A stretch of DNA of 64,000 nt from the NCBI GenBank assembly GCA_963680875.1, contig OY804576.1, forward strand, positions 79,365,668-79,429,667. The letters are read 5' to 3'. Below are positions 25,951-54,300 of the stretch, piece by piece. Positions within the stretch are counted from its first letter, which is position 1; each line of letters starts with the position of its first letter. The translations under genes were made by a program, and so were the position numbers. The DNA comes from Bathymodiolus brooksi (lineage: Eukaryota > Mollusca > Bivalvia > Mytilida > Modiolidae). The notes below the pieces were generated by a model. That model saw nothing but the letters and a program-made list of their open reading frames with translations, was not told the origin of the DNA and did not search any database.

Positions 25951-26608
25951 CAGTGAAACCTGCCTTGTAAGACCACCTCTCCTGCAACCCAAATATGGTC
26001 TTTCAAGACAGATGGTCTCTCAAAAGAGACTTATTCTACATACTTCATGAAGGGTTATGACATTTTAAAGAGGTCACCCAAAAGAGGGAGGTATCTCATT
26101 GGAGAAATCTCTCAAAGAAGGTTTGTGACATTTTTAAGTGGTCTACCAAAAGAGGGAGGTATCTCATTTGAAAGATCTCTCAATGAAGGGTTATGATATT
26201 TTAAAGTGGTCTTCCAAAAAGAGGGTGGTATCTCATTTGAAAGGTCTCTCAATGAAGGGTTATGACATGTTAAAGTGGTCTCCCAAAAAGAGGGTGGTAT
26301 CTCATTGGAGAGATCTCTTAAAGAAGGGTTATGACATGTTAAAGTGGTCTCCCAAAGGAGGGTGATATCTCATTGGAGAGGTCTCTTAAAGAAGGGTTAT
26401 GACATGTTAAAGTGGTCTCCCACAAAGAGGGTGGTATCTCATTGGAGAGGTCTCTCAAAGAAGGCTTGTGACATTTTAAAGTGGTCTCCCAAAAGAGGGA
26501 GGTATCTCATTGGAGAGGTCTCTCAGTGAAGGCTTGTGACATGTTAAATTGGTCTCACAAAAGAGGATGGTCTCTAATCGGAGAGGTATCTCAAGACAGT
26601 CATCACTG
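25951..26608. mobile_element. CAGTGAAACC-type element with internal tandem amplification
   Basis: Starts TA|CAGTGAAACCTGCC and ends near TCATCACTG|TA. The interior from about 26040 to 26590 is some eight copies of a roughly 66-bp unit (GGTCTCCCAAAAGAGGG, TATCTCATTGGAGAG, AAGGGTTATGACATTTTAAA). Confidence 0.55.
26040..26590 (+). repeat. Tandem array, roughly 66-bp unit, about eight copies
   Basis: Each unit reads TCTCTCAAAGAAGGGTTATG, then ACATTTTAAAGTGGTCTCCC, then AAAAGAGGGAGGTATCTCAT. The lysine-rich frames within it are by-products of the repeat. Confidence 0.75.
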
Positions 26609-28505
26609 TAATTGATAATATTGCATATAAATACAATAGCCCATTTGCCCATTTCCAACTTTGATTCTAAAATTATATATGTTTTTACACATTTTGTAGG
26701 AGTTATGTCCCTTTGATGCAGACAAAAGGATCAATTTTCATTCAAAGTTCAATGAAAATAGCATTTCTTTTTTCCCATATTCTGTTAATGTTGTAACAAC
26801 TTGTGAATTTTCTATTTGCTATAAAATTATCTTCTCATTTTTTTCTTCCAAGGGTCAAATATTGTATTCAAATTTGTTTTTCTTTCCATTGCTCCTGCTA
26901 GACCTGGTACCATTTTCCAATGTAAGGGAAATAACTCTTATAAAAATAGACCTGGTACCATTTCTCTGCCTAAGGGAAACAGCTCTTATTAAAAATGGTA
27001 TAAAAACGTACAATTTCAGAATCAAATCAGGAATATGCACAAGGGCTATGCACATCCCATGCCCTATTGCACATTTTCACAACTCAAAAGACACTTGAAA
27101 TTTTAACTCACAACAAATGTTCATGATTTTTTCACACCTCACAATCTACGTCTACATATAAATTCTAACTATTAATAATAATACCACAACAGAAGATTTT
27201 GATTACATTATACAATTATTAAGCAAACCTATTTTATTTTTTTTACTTTATTTGAAATGTTAACATATATGCAGTGAAACCTGTCTACATAGAAACAATA
27301 ATAACCTCAAGATAAAAAGATAAAAATAAAATAAAGATTTTTTGGGTTATTTTTGATAATTGCACATAAACAGGTGTTTGTATCAATTAACGGTACTCAT
27401 ATTTTATGATTACATGTACTCCTCTGTTTGGTTATTTAAAAGTCCAATGAGTCATGTCAAATCATAGGTGTCATATTTTTTTTTCTATACATTAATACTA
27501 ACATTTTCTTACAAAGAACATACATATCTACACCAGTAAAGTTATCACATAGTGAAACATCATACTACATTGTGTTACCTTTCAATTGTAAGTCAAATAC
27601 CTATGTATAGGACTTTAATTCTATTACAAAATACACCATAAAATATCTACCTATGTGTAAAGTCCTACATGAATTATATATTATCAGTCATGCCTTGTAG
27701 CTTTTTTCCTTGTTGTGTATATGAGAAAAAAACATGTAAATGAATATAAAAGAAATTTGTGAGAATGAGAATATTCCTCCAAATTAAGCTATGGTAGTTA
27801 TATGAAATCAGATTTATTCTGAATGATAACAGATTTCAAATATTTTCAACTACAGAAAAGGAAAAGTTAAGAGTTTTCTGTATTCGGTCAAGGTTTATGG
27901 TGTTTAACTCCACTTTCAACAATATTTCAGTTATAATGAGCCGGTTTTCTGTATTCAAATTTTCCGACTACTGTTTACTGCAGATCTACAGGGACTGAAT
28001 TTCTTACATTTACATACATGTATTAACAAAAGAAATGAGAATAAAACACCTTCAATTTGTTTTATATTTTTGATATCATATTAAATTTGCCTTCTTTTAA
28101 AATGAAAGACAAAATGGATTTTTATCAGATTAATATAAGACACTTAAAAAAAAAAGATGTGGCACTCGTGTTACTTGACTGATTGAATATTAAAGTGTGT
28201 AATATCTATTTTTCTATACAGTAATTGAAGAAAAACTTATACAAGGGGATTGGAAATCATTTCTTTTTAAAAATCACACCACTATTATAATATTTGTGAA
28301 TCTATAAGACATATGTCTCCTATTAATTAATAAACAATATATTTCAACCCTTTCACTGTAATAGTCCTTAACTAGAATTCATAAAACATACACAAAATAT
28401 TTGATCATAATACATGTATAATAAAATTTTCCTATACAAAGGCATTTTGTGGATGGTGTTACTACCGCTAGAAAAGTATAACATGCATTTTTAAATAGAT
28501 AGTGC
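26609..28505. other. Intergenic, no gene recognised
   Basis: AT-rich. It holds a fragment CAGTGAAACCTGTCTACATA near 27273 (DNA-element terminus) and a SINE-A tail. No gene seen. Confidence 0.4.
27895..27941 (-). mobile_element. SINE-A tail fragment
   Basis: TTTATGGTGTTTAACTCCAC followed by AATATTTCAGTTAT. Confidence 0.55.
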
Positions 28506-28680
28506 AAAATTTACCATAGACCGTTTTGTATTGTACACACAAAATTTACCATAAATGGTTTTGTATTGTACACACAAAATTTACCATAAATGGTATTGTA
28601 TTGTACACACAAAATTTACCTTAAACGGTTTTGTATTGTACACACAAAATTTACCATAAATGGTGGTGCATAGTACACAT
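28506..28680 (+). repeat. 35-bp tandem repeat, five copies
   Basis: Units AAAATTTACCATAAATGGTT plus TTGTATTGTACACAC with a few substitutions. Downstream of the LRP11-like 3' end. Confidence 0.88.
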
Positions 28681-28877
28681 TTATGTATAATACACATAAC
28701 CTTTTTACATGGAAAAGGACTGATTTACTATAAAAATACATTTTTTTTCTGCACAATACTTACTCGTACAAGACAAAAATTTTCTTATCAAAATATTATA
28801 TGTAACATACTCAACATATTACAATAAGTATTTTTTTTCATTTCCTTAACAGATCATCTTTAATAACAAAATTCACA

Positions 28878-28883
28878 TTTATT
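28878..28883 (-). terminator. Candidate polyadenylation signal of the LRP11-like gene
   Basis: AATAAA on the minus strand (TTTATT on plus), about 110 bases after the TGA. It is the first such hexamer I noted downstream. Confidence 0.45.
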
Positions 28884-28994
28884 TTGATATTTTCCTTTTC
28901 ATATTACTCTTTGTTTATACAGAATACAATGATATTACAAATTCTTACAAAAATAATTGATCCCATACCCCTTTACAAACAGGAATTCCATGTT

Positions 28995-45553
<16,559 letters not shown>

Positions 45554-45703
45554 TTTAGATCTTTACAGTTTTTTCAGTTCTAGTGTTTATCTGTTGACAT
45601 CACTTCCGGTCAATAGCGGAGGAATATTCCCCCAATTTATATAAAAATAAAATGACAAAACGAATTTATCAAATCTGATAACAGGTGCTCAGATGTAATA
45701 AAA

Positions 45704-45920
45704 ACCTATATCAAATTTAGTACATACGACGCGTTTCTGAAACAACCTGCATCAGGTACGCAGGAGAGCCAAACTAATGAAAAAGATGAATGCCAAACAA
45801 ATTACAAAAATTTAGGAGCAAGAAAACCAGAGCCTAAAAAGGATAGTCAAACTAGGCTATGGTCACCTAGAAGACTGACGGGGAGGAGAACTTTAGTTAA
45901 TAATGAATCTTTCGTTAGAA
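45704..45920 (+). repeat. Interspersed repeat with TTTAGTACATACGACGCG
   Basis: The opening motif, ACGCAGGAGAGCCAAAC and AAACCAGAGCC resemble a repeat type I recall from bivalves. Non-coding. About 150 bp upstream of the LRP11-like start. Confidence 0.35.
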
Positions 45921-46051
45921 CATAAAAATAATATAACTATATTCCCCCGCTAGTCTATCCATAACCCAACAATAGTTAATATCATATCTAATGTTTATGT
46001 ATAATATGACAGAATAAACTCTTGTGCGTTTTTGTTTGAGCTAGTAAAAGA

Positions 46052-46150
46052 GGGAGGGAGGGAGGGCATGCGGGCGGGAGTGCGTGAGTGAGGGAGGGAG
46101 GGCATGCGGGCGGGAGTGCGTGAGTGAGGGAGGGAGGGCATGCGGGCGGG
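46052..46150 (+). repeat. 36-bp G-rich tandem repeat, nearly three copies
   Basis: GGCATGCGGGCGGGAGTGCG recurs at 36-bp spacing (GCATGC at 46066, 46102 and 46138). Unusually GC-rich for this window. Confidence 0.85.
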
Positions 46151-46210
46151 AGTGAGTGAGTGAGTGAGTGAGTGAGTGAGTGAGTGAGTGAGTGAGTGAG
46201 TGAGTGAGTG
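46150..46210 (+). repeat. (GTGA)n microsatellite
   Basis: About 15 GTGA units directly following the 36-bp array. Confidence 0.9.
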
Positions 46211-47370
46211 TTTTATTTCTTAATGGTGTGCTTTAGAAATGCTGTTGGATGGCTTGCTGCTGATCCAATAACAAATGATAAAATAGTAAACTATTAGTTT
46301 TTGGCCGTTTAGGTTTACACATTAGGAGCAAACGATTCGGAACCGTTCAAAATCAAGGAGAGCAAATCTTGTGTTTTATCATATCAAGAACAAGTTTAGC
46401 ATGCTCTAAACAAATGCCGAAGAAGTCACGCTAAAGACTCGATCAAGTCTAATCGATTAGGGGAGTAGGAGCTAAAGGGCAAATGCAAGGGGACACTATG
46501 CTTGTTTTGTTCTCCATTTTAGGCAAAATTTTTAGAAAAAGGTGAATTATTAGCATGAAAGTAAAAAACAGACAAAAAATAAAGAAATAAAGAAATAAGA
46601 TTAATTCTTTCGTTCTGTTTTTACTCTTTTATTGTGCGGCGGTGATAAAATTAGACATTTTTTGTTATTTTCACGGATTTAACAAATTGATATATTTTTA
46701 ACATTCTTTTCTAAATTATTGGTAAGTTTTCAATGAATTTGATCTTTATTCTTTCAAATATCTTAGAGACACATTGTTATTTAATCTGTCGCGCGAATAG
46801 CATTATCATCATCGCATTATGTAACTTTGAAACTTGTCACTCTTTGTTCGAATTAATTAATTTTATTTATTGTGCCAATTTAACTGTATTTAATACTCTT
46901 TTCGACGAGTCCTGTCATGTACAAACTTAGAATATAAATTATTGTGATTAAGTTAAGAAAAATAAGTTGGAAACCGTCGGACAGCCATTTTGTTACGAAC
47001 GCCGTATATTTAGTGACATTATAATTATAATTTAAAGAACATTTTAACGGATAACCGTATTTGATTGTAGTATTGGAATCTACCGTATTTATGTACTCAT
47101 TCTTCTACATTTCAATATCAATATAACTTGTACAGTAGCATTTCGCATTTTTTTTAAATACAAATTTGTGAGCTTCCCCGAACATTAATTATAGCGAAAT
47201 CGTCCAAAATCTCCGTTATAATTGATCCAAAACCATTCTGGTTATTGAAAACTTGTGTTTTGCTTGACAGTTTTGAAAAGTTGCCACCTTCCCCTCGCAC
47301 AATGTCCGATTCACTGATAAACCTCTGTCTATTTGTCAATGATTATTAATTTGACAAAATTGTGTTTCAG

Positions 47371-47406
47371 CAGGGAATTATAAAACACTTGTTTTATAAT
47401 TCCCTG
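47371..47406. repeat. 36-bp perfect hairpin flanked by 7-bp direct repeats
   Basis: 16-bp arms (CAGGGAATTATAAAAC and its complement) around ACTT. GTTTCAG lies exactly at both borders (47364-47370 and 47407-47413). Confidence 0.85.
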
Positions 47407-47852
47407 GTTTCAGGAAAGCTTTAACACTATGCAAGGTTAATTTTGAATTTAGCGATTATTACTATTATGGCTTCAGATTCATGTCCTCCTTTATTTATTA
47501 TAACTTGAAAAATTAGCGGTTTTCATGCTCCAATGTCCTGGAAAATACACACAATTTTTAAACACACATGCATGTGTCAAAAAATGATAAATTTCAAAAT
47601 ATTTTTCAACAATATAACAAGTTTTAGCCCAAAATAATATTCCGAAAGTGTTCATTTTTAAACATAACCAAGGTTCTCTTAATATATAGCTTCCTGTAGA
47701 ATAGTATAAAAATCTGAATCACAGTCAAAATGACAAAGAATGCAATAAATTCGAAGATTTTGTGTTTGTATTCGTTTTGTACAACAATCTCGAATATATA
47801 GATTTCAGGATAAACACTGCGCATTGATAAAATGTGAAGTGGTCAAAATAAT

Positions 47853-47862
47853 CCTTATATAT
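47853..47862 (+). promoter_or_regulatory. Possible TATA-like element upstream of the PPP1R14-like gene
   Basis: CTTATATATG lies about 190 bases before the chosen ATG, in otherwise AT-rich DNA. AT-richness makes chance likely, and no TSS evidence is available. Confidence 0.15.
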
Positions 47863-48047
47863 GTTGTTTTGTTGTCAACAATTGGGTATTGAACGATATT
47901 CAATTTGTGTCTGATTTCCTATTTTAATTATATTATTTCTTGAAAGTTTTGATAAATAAGTCAACAAACGTTAATAATAGCAATTTGTTTCCAAGGTCCC
48001 ACAAGAACGGAAAGTCCCGATCCAAGACAGTAGGATTCCAAAAGGTA

Positions 48048-48326
48048 ATGGCTACGTACACTACTGTACCAAGTTATCCTCCACAAATGGATAATTTTAG
48101 ATCAAGTGGACAATCTACAAAGTGTCAAACTAAAACACAAAGTTCTACAGGATCAAATTCACCAAGAGGACACGTTGGTTTCATAAATAACCGAGACGAA
48201 GAAAAAGAAAAACGTCAGAAATATTTAACGGCACGTTATGGACAACATCAAATGACGTTAATTAGGAAACGTTTAGCAGTTGAAGATTGGTTGTTTGAAC
48301 AATTACGGAAATTACACGATTGCAAG
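48048..48326 (+). CDS. PPP1R14: PPP1R14-like coding exon 1
   Basis: The ATG at 48048 ([10 protein letters not shown]) is the first ATG in the open frame. The frame extends upstream to at least 47940 without a stop, so an earlier exon or start cannot be excluded. The exon ends TGCAAG|GTGAGT, a strong donor, after HDCK. Confidence 0.85.
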
Positions 48327-51300
48327 GTGAGTGAAAATTTTAAAAATTATTTTGTTATTAATAACAAGGACGTATATACGTCCTTGTTAATAATAAATGT
48401 TTACATGGTATTTATTTTTTTAGAGTAATTTATTTATTTATTTCTTTGTTGAACTGTATAAAATTGTCGAAATCAGAATGGTCGGATTTCGAATCAGGGT
48501 GTCCCAAATTCAAATAGAATTAATTACAATATTTCCAATAAAATATTTTGTTGTATTATAAATAAATATCAAAACTTGTCATATGAAATATTATGATAAA
48601 TACATGTACCGTATATAACATGCATTGTACCTCAATAATTTAATACATTTGAAAAAAAGAAGTAACAAATATTTCGTTCTTAAATTGATATTATTTAAAA
48701 AGTTTATATCTATTAATAATACATCAAAATATTTTATTTAAAATCTTATAAGTAATCCTATTCTGATTTGAGAATTTCAGTTTTTGAATAATAAAACTAG
48801 TCTTCATATATATAATTTTTAAGTTTTTAACCGTGAATGTTTCATGAATTTTTGTATTAAATACACACTATTTCCAGTTTTGTGAATGAATGAGCTTTAT
48901 AAGGACTTATATTAAGATGCACGAAATTGTAGAATGGGAATCACTTTCTAACCTCAATACAATGTATATTTTAATGAATATTTAAATGAATATTGCTATA
49001 GTATAAATGTGTAAATAATCCTTCTGACACATTTTGTATATATATGTATATCAGGGTCTACTCTTATGGTACCATGGTAGTTAAATTTAAAAATGGCAAC
49101 CAATATTGGTTGAAATAGCACATGTATACAGCCTATCATAGAACCAGCTCCATTACCATAGGGTTCATGTACTTTTGTGATTAATATTACTAAGCTGGAA
49201 AATTCCTAAGATTTGCACCCAAAACAATGAAATCAAATGTGTTTCCAAAGGATTCACTGCAATCATCAAGCAATAAAATTGCACTATATGTCACTCTCAT
49301 AAGGAGTTACATCTAATAAATTGTATATGTATAAAGTTTAATGTTCATATTCAGTCCTCATGCAGTGAATGCGAAATTGTAAAAAATTTTTACAGGACAT
49401 TCAGTCTGGTGAACCAAGATCATTCACCAGACCGAATCAACTTTTACCAGACGGAAAGAAAATCGTAAATTTTTAAATATTTCATTGTTGATGGCTGGCC
49501 TGTATAGTTTCCTTTACTTGTATAAAGCCTTTTTCATTGTTATTGATTTTAATTAGGGTTGTTTTCTTATTTCATATACCCATGTCATATGAAACCAACA
49601 AGGAGAAGAATGGTATGGGAACAAAAATGTTCATAACAATATATATTCCGAATAGTTTTATTGTTAACATTCTCTCTCCGAGAGAAGGAAAATGCTTCTC
49701 CAATTATCTTCTTCATCCATAAAATCAACACAAAAGTCATCATTGTCCTTGTCTGTGTCACATATAATATTCAGTGCATGAAGGTCACTTTCCTCACTGT
49801 CAATATCAAGCTTTTCCTGCAGTGGTTGCTTTAAAGCAAGGGCTACCAATTTTCCATTTCTCGTTTTAGCAATGCAAATTAACTGTATATATATTTTTCT
49901 GAACATTGTTTGTTATAACAAGTCTGCTTTGAAGTAAACATTTTGTACAATTAATTTTTTTATATAAATAAAGCAAAGTATTTTATTTAAATTCACAGGG
50001 AAATAGGGAAATACATTTTTAGTGGATATCTTTACAACCATTTGTCTTAATCAGGAAAAAGCTTGTAATATTTGTCCATTTCAAAGGTTTCAATATTTCT
50101 CAAAATCTTAAATCAAGTCCTCTATCGTATTTTGCACAACAGACAAGTTTAAATTTGGCACCAAATCGATATCCGATAATTTGTATGTGTCTGGTCCGGA
50201 GTGATTCTTTTTCTTATATTTCAAATATTGATATTTTCGTTCATTAAAGTGTTTCTGAGATTGCGACTTTTTTGTCAATGTCCTTGAACTTCATCATAGC
50301 ATGGAACAACGAAAAATGATACAATAAAAGAGTTTTGATCTGGCATTTCACTTTAGTTTTTATGAAATCCTATGCCGGAAACTGACAAGTCAATCGTTAT
50401 AGCCGAAATTGACGAAATCAAATGACAGAGCAATACCGGAAAATCGGTCCTGAAATCCAAGGGTTTATATCGGACCGGCGGTCATTTTACCGGACTTGTC
50501 CGATAGTATTTCGTTTCCACTGCTCATGATGAGCACCGGTCCTCAGGCCCAAGACTAGTAAATTTTTATTTAGAACTATATAAAAATAAATTCAAGAATG
50601 TGATTCGGACCAGTAAATTCAAATTTTCATTTCGAGGACTGCATATTATTGTAAACCAAGATCATTTGTGATGTTGTTCTCTATATCATTGTGGTCAGTA
50701 CTGACAGAGAGCTGCTTTTAATAAAATTTTCCAGATAAAAATACTCTCAACAGTTTAGAAGTGCATTTTTTATTACAAAATACACTGTACATAACCTACC
50801 TACATGTACCTGTATATATTAGATCAAAATAAACATGTATACTGTTTATTTGTACATGGTATTCAAATTATTGTTAACTACATTTGTACATGTTCTAGCA
50901 ATCCTGAATTTTATTATCAACATTATTTTGAGTTGGTGTAAGCCCTTCTTTGTGATAGGAATGATGCATGTCCATAAATAGCTATAAGAGCGTTAACTTC
51001 CAGTTGCGGACATATGACCTTACTATTATAAGTTATAACGAATTTATCCCTGGTTATAGTAAAAAATAAGACATTTTGGACCCCTGCAGCCCACGTAAAA
51101 GTGACGTTTTCTTTGTTTTTGGAAAGGATATGTAAAAGATATGAAAATTTCGAGTGCTTTTTACCCAGTGTAGGGTACTACGTTTGGTAGAACCCTCAAG
51201 TTGATCAAACTAACAGCTTTATATTCAATATATAGCCAAAAATAACGTAAATTTGATTTTGGAGTGCAACATCGCGAGCTTTAACGTAATATTATCCCCG

Positions 51301-54300
51301 AAAATTATATCAACATTTGATTGGTTAAATGGCTAGTTACACCCGGTAATATGGCCTAGCAACACCCGGGAATATGGGTTTTTTATACCCAGGATTTTAA
51401 CCAATCAAAAGTTGTTATAATTTTCAAACCGGGGATAATAATTTATATTACCTATCAGGAGAATGGATTTATATTGTCAGAAAAGAGAAACTTTATTATC
51501 TTTATTTTGTTTGTTAAAGTGGTTAAACCTAAACTTTATTGATTGAATAACAAATCTTATAATAAATTTGTACTGGTCTTTGAAATGAGCACAATGTGAC
51601 AGGAAATGAGGATACATATAATATTAAAATGGTTGTTATTTACCAGTTTTATGGTAAATCAAGATCACATCCTGTATTGATATCTAGCACAATAAAATGT
51701 TTTAGGTGAGGTCAGGGTACTCCGGTTTCCTCCACCAATAAAACTGACCACCACGATATAACTGAAATATTGTTGAAAGTGGCATTAAACACCCTAACCT
51801 TATCAAAAATGTAGCATATTATCATTAGACTAAAGATGGATTAATTTGTCAATTTTTTTTATCAATCAAATTTCTTTGTTTGATCTTTATTTTCTGGGGG
51901 TCCACATATAAAAATACAAGATCAAACATTGAAGCATTTTATTTTACCATGCTTGGCTTGTGCAAGAACTTTTTACATCCTAAAAAGTATTGATGGACCA
52001 ATATATAAACAAAAGCTACACATATAAGTACAGTTACAAAATATCTACATTCTGTTTCTATTCTTTATCAGTTCACATATTTTAGAATATCAAATCAAAC
52101 CAGAAGCTTAAGAAAATTGAAAGGACAGATTTGACAAAAAGAAAATCATTATCAAAATCTTTACAATGGCTAAATGCCAGATATTTGATTTTCAATGCAA
52201 TCTTCCATAATATTTTGTGGGATCAGAGAAGTCTGGAAAAAAACATCTGTCAACTTCAAAGGATTTAAATTGTTTACCTATGTTTACCTATATGTCACTT
52301 TAATTTGAAATATTGTATTTCAATTTATTGTGTACCAGTTTTGCCATTTTTTGTCCTAGTTTGTTTAGAATTTAAAAGGTTGTAGGTTGTAGATTATTTG
52401 CATTTAAAACCTTTATATGTATACAGAACTAACAATAGAACTTTGGTTAAAACTTGTTATAAATAAATGTATATTAAAATAGATTTATGTAGTAATACAA
52501 AATGTACATGTATATACACATGCAGGATTATTTTCATTCATGAAGAAAATTGTAGGGTGTTATAAATTTTATAAAACTTTTAACACCAAAGGTGGTGTGG
52601 TGACTGGTTGCAAGTTATTCAACTCAAGCCTATCACCAATATGGCGTGGGTTCGCGTCCGGCTTTATAATTTGCAAAAAAGAGTGTACTCGACTCGCAGC
52701 TGCCAGTGATAAAGATTACCAGTCGCTTGCCCAAGGTCGGTGGTTCTCTCTGGCTACTCCGGCTTCCTCCACCACTAAAACTGGTTGCCATGATGATGAT
52801 ATTATAACTGAAATATTGCTAAAAGTGGCATTAAACACAATAAATAAAATCAAATCAAATCAATCGGGACTATATTGTAGTGATTCAAAACAGACTTGAA
52901 TTACTCCCCACCCCCAACTGTTTATTCTCCCAAACAGAAAAAAAAATATTCTATTGTGATTAAATCATTGTTAAATGAAAATATTATTATTATTTTTGAG
53001 AAAAATATGAAAACACACCGTGTTAGTTTACAAATGGGAAAATACAAATGTGAAAACCTTGTTTCTCTACTAACTATCCTGATGGGATACTTTCACAGTA
53101 GAACCCTGTTAAAAATATGTTTACCAGATAAAATCTGAACTGAATGATTCAATATTAACAATCAAATGCAATTTTATAGTGAAAGTTAACTTTAAAGGCC
53201 ATCACAAATCTAACTTTGCAACTATATATACCAAGTGAACCTCTGGTTCTGTTTTAAAACAGGTTAGCAATACAGACTTCTTAGAGCCTTTCATTTCATT
53301 AGGTTGGTTGGTTGGTTTATGGTGTTTAACGCCACTTTCAACAATATTTCAGTAATATCGTGATGATCAGTATTATTGGTGGAGGAAACCGGAGTACCCG
53401 GAGAGAACTATTGACCTATCGCAAGTCACTGACAAACATTATCACATAATGTTATATCGCATTTCATTAGGAATGAGGAAGTTTCTATTCATAGTGTAAT
53501 AGTAGCAACTAACCTTCCGGATGTGTATCATTTCCTTAGATAAATAAATTAAAACACAGCTTGAAAGTCTACATTATCTACAGATGGTCTTTGACCTTAA
53601 AAAGTGAAAGTCATGGAGGAATTTTTACCTTATTTACTTGGAGAAGTATATTAGTGATATTTTTACAATCAAATGCCTTCCTTGTTATCAACCTAACAGC
53701 TGTGATGGAATTAAGGGTGTATGGATGGATTACTGGGTTAAAACACTGCCTAGTTTTCAGATGTACCAAGTAAAATTAATGGGTTCATAAGTCAGTAACA
53801 TTGTTTTGTATAAATGGACGAGCGTAGTCAGTAACATTGTTTTGTATAAATGGACAAGCTAAATTTTTAGGTACCTTAGTAAGATAGCATAAAGACAACA
53901 TAAAACCTACCAATAAAAATAGGGGCAGTCATGGCAGTGATCGTATGGTAGTTGGATTTATAACTACTTATGCAATCAGTGCCTATGACCACTAACGTTG
54001 TGAGTTTGAATCCCAGTCAGGTGAGCTGTACCCGATACAACATTATGTGATAAAGTTTGTCAGTGACTTGCAGCAGGCCAGGGTTTTATCTGGTTTCCTC
54101 CACCAATAAAACTGACTGCCATGATATAACTGAAATATTGTTGAAAGTGGCATTAAACACCATAGCCCTAACCCCTAACCAATAAAAAGAAGCAAAAAGT
54201 TCACGAAGAAAAGGATACAATGAAATACAAGTGAAAGGTACAACTGCACTTTTATGCTTCTGTTAACAAATACATGCAATTGACTCAAATTATTTATGTC

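Larger units (their letters stand above)
46211..48047. other. Divergent intergenic region between the LRP11-like and PPP1R14-like genes
   Basis: With the 5' flank from 45554, this 2.5-kb stretch should hold both promoters. I see no CpG-rich block or clear TATA box. The only structured feature is the 36-bp hairpin at 47371. Confidence 0.4.
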
